From an uncultured Collinsella sp. (lineage in GTDB: Bacteria > Actinomycetota > Coriobacteriia > Coriobacteriales > Coriobacteriaceae), in NCBI GenBank assembly GCA_902482185.1, contig CABSZR010000003.1, positions 1-25,034 of the forward strand: a DNA stretch of 25,034 bases, given 5' to 3'. The position numbers were made by a program, and so were the translations under genes. Position 1 is the first letter of the stretch. Each line of letters starts with the position of its first letter. Shown piece by piece: positions 1-7,241 of this stretch. The notes below the pieces were generated by a model. It made no database searches, was not told the origin of the DNA, and saw only the letters and a list, made by a program, of their open reading frames with translations.

Positions 1-97
1 GGATCAGGGCCCGCAACAGCCACGTGCCCCCACATCAGCCCAGCGGCCCCAACCAACAACGGCCCCATCGCAGGTCGCTTGCAGCAGCGTCACCGCA

Positions 98-227
98 GGC
101 GGGGGCCGGGCTTGGTTTTCAGAACGCTCCGCAGACCAGTGTGGCGCCTTGTCCGCGGCTCCGAAGGAGCAGGACAAGGCGCCACACATGGTCGAGGACG
201 TTCTGAAAACTAAGCCCGGCCCCCGCC
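98..227 (-). other. Composite 3'UTR hairpin element, copy 1 (downstream of asd)
   Basis: Outer arms 98-126 and 199-227 are 29 nt each and complementary apart from one G-T wobble. Inside lie the internal-loop strands CTCCGCA (127-133) and GAGGA (194-198), a short GACCA/TGGTC stem (134-138 with 189-193), a 16-bp inner stem (139-154 with 172-187) and an apical hairpin GCTCC-GAA-GGAGC (158-170). Read on the minus strand the apex is a C(UUCG)G tetraloop. The element begins 12 nt after the asd stop codon, on the same strand. No oligo-T run follows, so it is not a classical intrinsic terminator. It shares length and internal loop, but not stem sequence, with the elements at 5556 and 16567. Bases 1-97 hold nothing I can identify. 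Confidence 0.8.
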
Positions 228-239
228 GGACAGGTCACA

Positions 240-1265
240 CTACTCGCAGAGCAGCTTAGCGATCTGGACGGCGTTGGTTGCCGCGCCCTTACGGATTTGG
301 TCGCCGCAGCACCAGAAGGTGATGCCGCGCGCAGCCTCGGGGTTCGAGATGTCGCGGCGCACGCGGCCGACCCAAATCAGGTCCTGGTCGGAGGTGTCCA
401 TCGGCATGGGGAAGCGGTCGTGCGCATCCTCGGCGCTCATGTCGTCAACTAGCTTGACACCCGGAGCGGCAGCCAGCGCGGCACGGGCCTCTTCCACCGT
501 GATGTCGCGCTCGAACTCAAGCGTGATGCTCTCGGAGTGCGAGCGCAGCACGGGCACGCGCACACAGGTGCAGTTCACGCGCAGCTCGGGCAGGTGCATG
601 ATCTTACGGCCCTCGTTTTGCAACTTCATCTCCTCGGAGGTAAAGCCCTCCTCCTTGACGCCGCCAATCTGCGGAATCAGGTTGCTCGCCAGCTGGGCGG
701 CAAATGCGCGCGGCTCGGGAATCTCCTCGCCACGGCCCAGGGCGGCCAGCTGAGCCTCGAGCTCGGCCATACCGGGAGCGCCAGCACCCGAAGCCGCCTG
801 ATACGTCGAGACGATCATGCGCTTCACGCCGGCGAGCTGATGCAGCGGCCACGTGGGAACCAGGCCGATGATGGTCGCGCAGTTGGGATTGGCGATAAGG
901 CCGTGATGCCACTTGATGTCGTCGGCATTGATCTCGGGCACGACGAGCGGCACTTCGGGGTCCATGCGGAAGGCGTGGCTGTTGTCGACCACGACGGCGC
1001 CGCGCTTGACGGCCTCGGGCAGTAGCTCCTTCGCGATGTCGTCGCCGGCGGCTCCAAGCACAATGTCACAGCCCTCAAAGGCCTCGGGGCAAGCCTCTTC
1101 GATCACGATCTGCTCGCCGCGGAACTCAACGGTCTTGCCCGCGGAGCGTGCACTTGCCAGCAGTTTGAGCTTACCGACCGGAAACTCCTGCTCGTTGAGG
1201 CACTCGAGCATCTGGGTGCCCACGGCTCCCGTCGCGCCCAAAATAGCAACCGTGTACTGTTTCAT
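240..1265 (-). CDS. asd: Aspartate-semialdehyde dehydrogenase
   Basis: Reduces aspartyl-phosphate to aspartate semialdehyde with NADPH, the second step of the Lys/Thr/Met branch. The 341-residue protein has an N-terminal Rossmann motif (GATGAVG near residue 9) and the catalytic cysteine in ANPNCATIIG (C129); a later RSHSES segment probably carries the active-site histidine. I start at the ATG at 1263-1265, which follows a GGGGGA Shine-Dalgarno and gives the family's usual MKQYTVAILGATG start; the open frame extends further upstream but without a ribosome site. It lies downstream of lysC on the same strand. A hairpin terminator at 1340-1366 separates them, so asd may have its own promoter or depend on read-through. 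A composite hairpin follows its stop codon. Confidence 0.95.
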   Translation of the reverse strand: MKQYTVAILGATGAVGTQMLECLNEQEFPVGKLKLLASARSAGKTVEFRGEQIVIEEACPEAFEGCDIVLGAAGDDIAKELLPEAVKRGAVVVDNSHAFRMDPEVPLVVPEINADDIKWHHGLIANPNCATIIGLVPTWPLHQLAGVKRMIVSTYQAASGAGAPGMAELEAQLAALGRGEEIPEPRAFAAQLASNLIPQIGGVKEEGFTSEEMKLQNEGRKIMHLPELRVNCTCVRVPVLRSHSESITLEFERDITVEEARAALAAAPGVKLVDDMSAEDAHDRFPMPMDTSDQDLIWVGRVRRDISNPEAARGITFWCCGDQIRKGAATNAVQIAKLLCE

Positions 1266-1339
1266 GCTTCCCCCTTTAAAGGTTGTGGCTTTTGCCCGCA
1301 CGCCGAGCAGGCCGATTATTGTTGCCAGTTTATACAAGA

Positions 1340-1366
1340 ACGGGGCGGGCACGAAACCCGCCCCGT
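1340..1366 (-). terminator. Probable intrinsic terminator of lysC
   Basis: Ten-base arms ACGGGGCGGG (1340-1349) and CCCGCCCCGT (1357-1366) enclose a 7-nt loop. On the minus strand the stem is followed by the T-rich tail TTCTTGTAT (1331-1339). It sits about 70 nt after the lysC stop and before asd. Confidence 0.7.
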
Positions 1367-1438
1367 CGAAACGAAACCGAAACGAAACGCCCCGCCGTAG
1401 TTTTGTGAGACATGACCCAAAAATCTACCGAGCAGTCG

Positions 1439-2827
1439 CTACTTTTTGAGCGCGGCCAGAGCGGGATCGACCGGCGTGGGAGCCTCCAAGTCGGAGACCT
1501 TCACAATGCCGTTCTCGTCGGAGAAGGCACGGTAAATGGTCCGAATCGCCAGATCGAAGTCCTTCTCCTCCACGCCAATGATGATGTTGATCTCGTCGCA
1601 GCTCTGCGAAATCATACGCACGCTCACGCCGGCCTGGCCAAGCATGCCAAACAGGTGACCCGAGATACCTGCGCGCCCGCGCAGGTTACGGCCGACGGTC
1701 GCGATAAGCGCCAGGCCCTCGACAACCTCGATCTCGAGCGGCTCGACCTCCTGCTGAATGTCGCCCACGAGCGAGTACAGCGAGTCGTGCACATCCTGCT
1801 CCTGCACCACGGCGCCAAAGCGGTCGACACCGGTGGGCATGTGCTCGACGGAAACGTCATAGCGTTCGAACACCGAAAGCGCGCGGCGCATAAAGCCAAC
1901 ACGGGGCTTGGTGCGGTCGCGGGCAACGTTGATGGCGACAAAGCCGCGCTTGCCGGTCACGCCGGTAATGATGGGCTCCGCCTCGCCCTCATCAGCCGTC
2001 TCGCTAATGATGGTGCCGGGGTCCTGCGGTGCATTGGTGTTCTTGATGACCAGCGGAATACCCGCCTCACGCACAGGGAACACGGCCTCCTCGTGCAGGA
2101 CGCTTGCGCCCATGTACGAAAGCTCGCGCAGCTCCTCGTAGGTAACGCGCGCAATGGGCTGAGCCTCGGGCACAATGCGAGGATCGGCAGAATAGAAGCC
2201 CGAAACGTCGGTCCAGTTCTCGTACAGGTCGGCGCCTAGGCACTTGGCCAGGATCGAGCCGGAAATGTCGCCGCCGCCACGGTCGAGCAGCTTGATCTGG
2301 CCCTCGCGCGTCGCGCCGTAGAAGCCAGGCATAACAAAGCCGCCCTGCTGACCGTACTCTTGCACCAGCTCGGAGGTGCGGTTCATGCTGAGCGTACCGT
2401 CGTGATGGAACGCCACAACCGTCGCGGCGTCCAGGAACGGTAGGCCCAGGTACTCGGCCATCAGGCGAGCGGTGAAGTACTCGCCGCGGCTCACGAGCTC
2501 CTCGGTAGAGTAGCCGCCCGAGCGGGCGCGCTCGGCAAAGGCCGCAAACTCCTCGCGGATGGGATAGGTGAGTCCTAGCTCGTCAGCAATATCAAAGTAG
2601 CGCTGGCCAATGTCCTCGAGCAGCTCCTCACACGACACGTGATACTTAACGTGCGCGTTAACCAGGTAGAGCAGGTCGGTCACCTTGGTGTCGCCCTTAA
2701 AGCGGCGACCGCAGGCGGAAACCACCACAAAACGGCGGGCAGGGTCGGCATCGACGATGGCCTTGATCTTCTTGAAGTGTTCGGCGTCGGCGACCGACGA
2801 GCCGCCAAACTTGGCAATCTTAATCAT
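1439..2827 (-). CDS. lysC: Aspartokinase (monofunctional, two C-terminal ACT domains)
   Basis: Phosphorylates aspartate as the first committed step of the aspartate family. The protein has 462 residues, the length of single-chain aspartokinases with an N-terminal amino-acid kinase domain and C-terminal ACT regulatory repeats. The kinase signature KFGGSSVAD starts at residue 6. The usual substrate motif RGGSD reads RGGGD here (DRGGGDISGS). The C-terminal part, from about residue 300, looks like paired ACT domains, so allosteric control by Lys or Thr is expected from the family. The ATG at 2825-2827 has only a distant purine stretch (AGAAAGG, 13 nt upstream). It is divergent from thrC across about 100 nt. 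The symbol lysC rather than thrA or ask is a convention. Confidence 0.93.
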   Translation of the reverse strand: MIKIAKFGGSSVADAEHFKKIKAIVDADPARRFVVVSACGRRFKGDTKVTDLLYLVNAHVKYHVSCEELLEDIGQRYFDIADELGLTYPIREEFAAFAERARSGGYSTEELVSRGEYFTARLMAEYLGLPFLDAATVVAFHHDGTLSMNRTSELVQEYGQQGGFVMPGFYGATREGQIKLLDRGGGDISGSILAKCLGADLYENWTDVSGFYSADPRIVPEAQPIARVTYEELRELSYMGASVLHEEAVFPVREAGIPLVIKNTNAPQDPGTIISETADEGEAEPIITGVTGKRGFVAINVARDRTKPRVGFMRRALSVFERYDVSVEHMPTGVDRFGAVVQEQDVHDSLYSLVGDIQQEVEPLEIEVVEGLALIATVGRNLRGRAGISGHLFGMLGQAGVSVRMISQSCDEINIIIGVEEKDFDLAIRTIYRAFSDENGIVKVSDLEAPTPVDPALAALKK

Positions 2828-2931
2828 GGGCTGGAGGTTACCTTTCTAAAAAGCCTCTGCAAACCTACTTTGCGCGCTCTGATACCATGGTTTCACCGAT
2901 TGGGACCAAGGCATCCGAGGAGCAGTGTTAT
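2828..2931. promoter_or_regulatory. Divergent lysC/thrC intergenic region
   Basis: This 104-nt spacer must hold the start signals of both lysC (leftward) and thrC (rightward). An extended -10-like TGATACCAT lies at about 2880-2888 on the plus strand, but I see no convincing -35. I recognise no leader peptide, T-box or riboswitch. The thrC Shine-Dalgarno GAGGAG is at 2917-2922. Confidence 0.4.
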
Positions 2932-4449
2932 ATGGGAACTTATCATAGTACACGAGGACGCACTTTATCGTGCTCAAGTAAGGTGGCAATCCGCACCGGC
3001 ATCGCTCCCGACGGGGGTTTGTTTGTCTCGGACGAGCTTGGCACCCAGCAGGTCGATATCAGCTCGCTTGCAGATAAATCGTACTTTGAAATCGCTCAAG
3101 ATGTGTTGGGAATGTTACTGAATGATTACACGGCCGAAGAAATTTCGGCGTGTGTCGACGAGGCATACCGCGGCACGTTCGCGAGTGAAGAGGTTACGCC
3201 GCTCGTCAAACTCGACGCAGCGCCGGGCGCTGACGCCCCTCAGACCTATGTGATGGAGCTCTTTGGCGGCCCCACAAGCGCCTTCAAGGACGTCGCCCTA
3301 CAGATGCTCCCCCGCCTCATGGCCCGCACTTCCGCCAAGGACGGCGGCGCCGAGCGCATCATGATCGTCACCGCCACGTCGGGCGACACGGGCAAGGCAG
3401 CACTCGCCGGCTTTGCCGACGCCCCGGGCACGGGCATCACCGTCTTTTATCCCGAGGGCAAGGTCAGCCGCGTCCAGAACCTGCAGATGTCCACGCAGGA
3501 GGGCGATAACGTCGCCGTCTGCGGCATCCGCGGCAACTTCGACGATGCCCAGAGTGCCGTCAAGCGTATCTTTGCCGATAAGGAGCTTGCCGAGCGTCTT
3601 GAGGCCGCCGGCACGGTGCTTTCGAGTGCCAACTCCATCAACGTCGGCCGCCTGGTGCCACAGGTCGTCTACTACTTTGCCGCCTATGCGCAGCTGCTGC
3701 GCGCCGGCGCTATCGAGGCCGGCGACGCCGTGGAGTTCTGCGTACCGACCGGCAACTTTGGCGATATCCTGGCCGGCTACTATGCCAAGCGTATGGGTCT
3801 GCCCGTCGCCAAGCTCATCGTCGCGAGCGACAAGAACAACGTGCTTGCCGACTTCCTGACCACCGGCGTCTACGACCGTAACCGCCCGTTCTTCACGACC
3901 ATCTCGCCGTCGATGGACATCCTCATCAGCTCTAACCTGGAGCGCATGCTGTACTTCCTGTCCGACGGCGGCTGCGAGCTCGTTGCCGGCCTTATGGAGC
4001 AGCTGGCACAGACTGGTCGCTACGAGGTGCCCGCCGAGCTGCTGGCCAAGATTCAGAGCGTCTTTGGCTGCGGCTGGGCCAGCGAGGACGAGGTCCGCGT
4101 TGCCATCAAGAGTTGCTGGGACGCCAACGGCTACGTGATCGACCCGCACACCGCTTGCGGCTATCACGTCTTTGAAAAGGTCGCTCCCGCCGAGGGCGCC
4201 AAGGCTCGCGTGCTGCTTTCGACCGCCAGCCCCTACAAGTTCCCGCGCGCCTGCTGCGATGCCCTGGGGCTCGACGTTCCCGAGGACGACTTTGAGGCCA
4301 TGCGCGTGCTCGAGCAGGCCACCAACACGGTCGCCCCGACCCAGCTCGCCGAACTCGAATCCAAGCCCGTCCGTTTCGAAGACGTCTGCGATGTCGATGA
4401 GATGGCGAGCTACGTCGAGTCCGCAGCAAAAAAGATGGCCACCAACTAA
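2932..4449 (+). CDS. thrC: Threonine synthase
   Basis: PLP enzyme that converts O-phosphohomoserine to threonine. The 505-residue protein begins MGTYHSTRG, the typical opening of the family; I chose the ATG at 2932 because GAGGAG lies 9 nt upstream, whereas the ATG 45 nt earlier has no such site. The PLP-binding lysine is in TSAFKD (K119), and a phosphate-binding stretch TATSGDTGKAAL follows. The length matches the long, yeast/E. coli-like class of threonine synthases. It is followed by a strong terminator at 4462, so thrB about 200 nt downstream is probably only partly cotranscribed or has its own promoter. Confidence 0.95.
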   Translation: MGTYHSTRGRTLSCSSKVAIRTGIAPDGGLFVSDELGTQQVDISSLADKSYFEIAQDVLGMLLNDYTAEEISACVDEAYRGTFASEEVTPLVKLDAAPGADAPQTYVMELFGGPTSAFKDVALQMLPRLMARTSAKDGGAERIMIVTATSGDTGKAALAGFADAPGTGITVFYPEGKVSRVQNLQMSTQEGDNVAVCGIRGNFDDAQSAVKRIFADKELAERLEAAGTVLSSANSINVGRLVPQVVYYFAAYAQLLRAGAIEAGDAVEFCVPTGNFGDILAGYYAKRMGLPVAKLIVASDKNNVLADFLTTGVYDRNRPFFTTISPSMDILISSNLERMLYFLSDGGCELVAGLMEQLAQTGRYEVPAELLAKIQSVFGCGWASEDEVRVAIKSCWDANGYVIDPHTACGYHVFEKVAPAEGAKARVLLSTASPYKFPRACCDALGLDVPEDDFEAMRVLEQATNTVAPTQLAELESKPVRFEDVCDVDEMASYVESAAKKMATN

Positions 4450-4461
4450 ACCCCTTATTAA

Positions 4462-4492
4462 GCGCCGGCGAAAGCCGGCGCACCTTCTTTTA
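4462..4492 (+). terminator. Intrinsic terminator after thrC
   Basis: Arms GCGCCGGC (4462-4469) and GCCGGCGC (4474-4481) enclose a GAAA tetraloop and are followed by the T-rich ACCTTCTTTTA. It lies 12 nt after the thrC stop codon. Confidence 0.85.
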
Positions 4493-4526
4493 TCAGATAC
4501 CCACCGGGATGATGACGAACTGACAT

Positions 4527-4638
4527 GCGGGTCTGTCTGTTTAGTTCGTCGCGAGTTCCGCACGAGCCGGAAAGCACTTAATGTGCTTTCCGAGCGAGCC
4601 AGGACTGCCCGAGCAGCGAACTAAACCGCCAGACCCGC
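4527..4638 (+). other. Long two-tier hairpin in the thrB leader
   Basis: Outer arms 4527-4548 and 4617-4638 are complementary over 22 positions with a few mismatches near the middle. An inner perfect 10-bp stem (4568-4577 with 4583-4592) has the loop TTAAT. The 5' internal strand contains TTCCGCA, as in the three composite 3'UTR elements, and the 3' strand contains CCAGGA, so it may be a diverged relative. It would be in the opposite orientation to the others with respect to the upstream gene. The stem ends only 2 nt before the thrB Shine-Dalgarno (4641-4646), so it could affect thrB translation. The structure is plain to see; its kinship and role are inference. Confidence 0.6.
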
Positions 4639-4652
4639 CCAGGAGGACCCAC

Positions 4653-5534
4653 ATGATCAAAATCACCGTCCCAGCAACCAGCGCCAACCTAGGCATCGGC
4701 TACGACACCCTCGGCATGGCCGTCAGCCTCTACTCGCACTTTACCTTTGAGCGCGCCGATAAACTCGCCATCACGGGCTGCCCCGAAGAGTTCCAAAACG
4801 AGGACAACCTGGTCTACGTCAGCTTTGTCGATGCACTGGCCGCATGGGGCGAGCCGGCTTTTCCCGTTGCCATCGACATTCAGACTGACGTTCCCGTCGC
4901 CCGCGGCCTAGGCTCCAGCTCCACCTGCGTCGTCGCCGGCATTATGGCCGCCGCCGCACTGACAGGCCACACCGTCGACCGCGCCGAGCTTGTTCGCATT
5001 GCCACCGAAGTCGAGGGCCATCCCGATAACGTCGCCCCCGCCATCCTGGGCGGCGCCGTCTGCTCCTTTACGCCGACCGATTCGCTCCCCCAGTGCCTGC
5101 GCTACGAGGTGAGCGATCGCCTGCGTTTTATTACCGTGATTCCGCCCTACGAGGTGCATACGAGCGAAGCGCGCAAGGTTGTGCCGCAGGAGATTCCACT
5201 CTCCACCGCCGTATGGCAAATGGGCCGCATCGCCGGCATGACGCGCGGCCTGGAGACCGGCGACCTTGACCTGATTGCTGCCGCCAACGACGACCGCATC
5301 CAGGAGCCCTATCGCCGCCGCCTCATCCCCGACTACAACGCCGTGCGCGACACCTGCCTTAACGGAGGCGCCAAGACCATCTGGATCAGTGGCTCCGGCT
5401 CGACCCTCATGGCCGTGACTGACGACACCATCGTGGCGAAGTTCCTGCAGGTCAAGCTGCGTGAGCAGTTCCCCAAGTGCGACACGCACATTCTGACGTG
5501 CGACACGGAAGGCGCTCAAATCGAGTACCTGTAG
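4653..5534 (+). CDS. thrB: Homoserine kinase
   Basis: GHMP-family kinase that phosphorylates homoserine to supply threonine synthase. The 293-residue protein starts MIKITVPATSANLG, the usual N-terminus of bacterial ThrB, and has the GHMP ATP-binding motif PVARGLGSSST at residues 81-91. The ATG at 4653 follows AGGAGG (4641-4646) with a 6-nt spacer; the longer open frame from 4581 runs through the leader hairpin and is not credible. Context with thrC, lysC and asd confirms the pathway. Its stop codon forms part of an extended arm pairing with 5702-5712 (see the element at 5556). Confidence 0.95.
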   Translation: MIKITVPATSANLGIGYDTLGMAVSLYSHFTFERADKLAITGCPEEFQNEDNLVYVSFVDALAAWGEPAFPVAIDIQTDVPVARGLGSSSTCVVAGIMAAAALTGHTVDRAELVRIATEVEGHPDNVAPAILGGAVCSFTPTDSLPQCLRYEVSDRLRFITVIPPYEVHTSEARKVVPQEIPLSTAVWQMGRIAGMTRGLETGDLDLIAAANDDRIQEPYRRRLIPDYNAVRDTCLNGGAKTIWISGSGSTLMAVTDDTIVAKFLQVKLREQFPKCDTHILTCDTEGAQIEYL

Positions 5535-5712
5535 ACATCGCCGATCGGTCTGTCCGGGCCACCCAGGGGCATCCCCTTAAAAACGTCCTCGCACTTGAGG
5601 CCCACTTATCCTGCTCCTTCGGAGCTGCGGATAAGCGGGCCTCGTGCTGCGGAATGTTTTTAAGGGGATGCCCCTGGGTGGCCCTATGGCAACGTAGCTA
5701 GCGATGTCTACA
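5530..5712 (+). other. Composite 3'UTR hairpin element, copy 2 (downstream of thrB), with extended outer arms
   Basis: Core arms 5556-5584 and 5656-5684 are 29 nt and perfectly complementary. Read on the plus strand they enclose the shared internal loop (ACGTCCTCGC opposite GCTGCGGAATGT), a 14-bp inner stem (5598-5611 with 5629-5642, one wobble) and an apical hairpin GCTCC-TTC-GGAGC (5613-5625), i.e. a C(UUCG)G tetraloop. The core of 129 nt starts 21 nt after the thrB stop. A further perfect 11-bp pair (5530-5540 with 5702-5712) encloses everything and includes the thrB stop codon. The rest of the gap to 5792 shows no gene and no clear terminator for engB, which converges from the right. Confidence 0.82.
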
Positions 5713-5792
5713 GGGACCCACGCTTTGAAGGGGCGCCAGGCTGAAATCATGGCCTTTTATTGATAGGGGCTCTTACTAGGCTGGGGCACTTA

Positions 5793-6383
5793 TTAGAGGC
5801 AGGCTTCGGCGATGCGGCGCTTGAGTTCGTCGATGCCCACGCCGGTTTGGGAGCTTGTGATGATTACGTTTTCGGCCGGGACGTTGAGCTGCTTTTTGAT
5901 GGCTGCCACTTGGCGGGCCTGCTGGGTGCGGCTGAGCTTGTCGGCCTTGGTGAGGCAGACGATAAAGTTAAACTCGTTGCCCCGCAGGTAGTCGATCATG
6001 TCATGGTCGAGCTTGCTCGGGTCGTGGCGAATGTCCACCAGCGATACAACCAGGTTAAAGCTGCGCTCGGAGTCGAAGAAGTCACCGATGAGCTCGGCCC
6101 AGCGGTCACGCTCGGCCTTGGAACGGCGGGCGAAACCGTAGCCCGGCAGGTCGACGAAGTGCACGTCGTCAGCCTCAAAGAAGTTGATGTTGCTCGTCTT
6201 GCCCGGCGTGCTCGAAACCTTGACCAGATTCTTGCGGCCAAAGAGCTTGTTCATGATCGACGACTTGCCCACGTTGGAGCGGCCGACGAAGCTCACCTCG
6301 GGGCAGGTGGACTCGGGAATCTGCGAAACCTTGCCATAGCTGGCAACGAACTTGGCAAGCTGGTAGTTAATGGAATCGGCCAT
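5793..6383 (-). CDS. engB: Ribosome biogenesis GTP-binding protein EngB/YsxC
   Basis: TRAFAC-class small GTPase needed for large-ribosomal-subunit assembly in many bacteria. The 196-residue protein has G1 GRSNVGKS (34-41), the G2 threonine in STPGKT (about 58-63), G3 DLPGYG (78-83) and G4 TKAD (145-148), in the right order and spacing for EngB. I chose the ATG at 6381-6383, 5 nt after AAGGAG; the upstream in-frame GTG overlaps that ribosome site and is unlikely. It follows mtnN by 39 nt on the same strand, so the two are probably one transcript. A housekeeping gene, with nothing unusual in the sequence. Confidence 0.95.
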   Translation of the reverse strand: MADSINYQLAKFVASYGKVSQIPESTCPEVSFVGRSNVGKSSIMNKLFGRKNLVKVSSTPGKTSNINFFEADDVHFVDLPGYGFARRSKAERDRWAELIGDFFDSERSFNLVVSLVDIRHDPSKLDHDMIDYLRGNEFNFIVCLTKADKLSRTQQARQVAAIKKQLNVPAENVIITSSQTGVGIDELKRRIAEACL

Positions 6384-6422
6384 GGACACTCCTTGGTCGT
6401 AGGTTCTTACAAAAAAAGCGCG

Positions 6423-7163
6423 CTAATAGATAGCAGCGATACGGCGAACGATATCGAGCGTAATGCCACTCGCGGTGCGGGCATACTCGAACAGGTCGAA
6501 CTCGCGGTCGCAAATCGCATCGTACGCCTCGTCACAATTATCGCTGATAGCGCGCAGCACCAGGCAATCGACACCATTTTTGGTTGCGACATGGGCAATT
6601 GCCGCGCCCTCCATGCCGACACAATCGGCATGCGTCGCCTCGATAGCGTCGTTGCGCATGGCGGCGCCCGTCACAAAGCGGTTACCCGTGGCAATCGTGC
6701 CGACCAAGAACTGCTTTGCGCCCTCGTTCGAAGCGGCTGCATTTGTCGAAGCATCAACAAACCCACGCTCAGCAAGCACATCGGCAGCAATATCGACCAG
6801 CGCAGGCGTCGAGCCAAACTCCTCGAGCCCCGGTGCAGACTCGGCGATAAGCGCGGTATCGGTATCCAGATAGCGCAGGCATTTGCCGATGACCACGTCG
6901 TCGATATGGAGCTTGGGGTTCAAACCGCCCGCAATGCCCGAAAACACAACAGCCTGCGGAGCATACTTGCTAATGAGGTGCTGCGTCGCGGCAGCGGCAT
7001 TCACCGTGCCCATGCCCGCCGTTGTGGCGACAATCATCAGGCCGTCGAGCTCACCGCTCACAACGGTTAAGCCTGCCTCCCGTGCCTCGCATACGTCGCT
7101 CAGCTCTTCCTTAATCTGCATGATCTCTTTTTCGAGCGCACCGATAATCGCGATGGTAGCCAT
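6423..7163 (-). CDS. mtnN: 5'-methylthioadenosine/S-adenosylhomocysteine nucleosidase
   Basis: Cleaves adenine from MTA and SAH, serving methionine salvage and the activated methyl cycle. The 246-residue protein shows the purine-nucleoside-phosphorylase fold motifs: MATIAIIGALEKEI at the N-terminus, FSGIAGGLNPKL in the middle, a VGMEGAAIAHV substrate-binding segment and RAISDN with the catalytic aspartate. The start is the ATG at 7161-7163, close behind GGGGA; a TTG further upstream is in frame but lacks support. It is the first gene of a probable two-gene unit with engB. A role in LuxS-type metabolism cannot be judged because luxS is not here. Confidence 0.93.
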   Translation of the reverse strand: MATIAIIGALEKEIMQIKEELSDVCEAREAGLTVVSGELDGLMIVATTAGMGTVNAAAATQHLISKYAPQAVVFSGIAGGLNPKLHIDDVVIGKCLRYLDTDTALIAESAPGLEEFGSTPALVDIAADVLAERGFVDASTNAAASNEGAKQFLVGTIATGNRFVTGAAMRNDAIEATHADCVGMEGAAIAHVATKNGVDCLVLRAISDNCDEAYDAICDREFDLFEYARTASGITLDIVRRIAAIY

Positions 7164-7241
7164 ACCATTCCCCAAACCTATACGAAATTCTCAACCACGG
7201 TATGGTACCAGCATTTTGTTTGCCAACGCCAAACGAACACG

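Noticed and set aside
4..189. Short frame sharing the peptide LSCSFGAADK with another at 5477-5701
   Set aside because: The shared peptide comes from the conserved apex of the composite hairpin elements, not from homologous proteins.
98..227. Integron attC or ordinary intrinsic terminator explanation for the composite hairpin
   Set aside because: No GTTRRRY/RYYYAAC core sites, no integrase and no oligo-T tail are present.
1366..1391. CGAAAC short tandem repeats between lysC and asd
   Set aside because: The units are few and irregular; they probably reflect local composition next to the terminator rather than a functional repeat.
3298..4563. Minus-strand frame of 421 codons over thrC
   Set aside because: Antisense shadow of threonine synthase, typical of high-GC codon bias.
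5760..7070. Long plus-strand frame over engB and mtnN
   Set aside because: It lies antisense to two well-identified housekeeping genes, with no ribosome site and no family resemblance.
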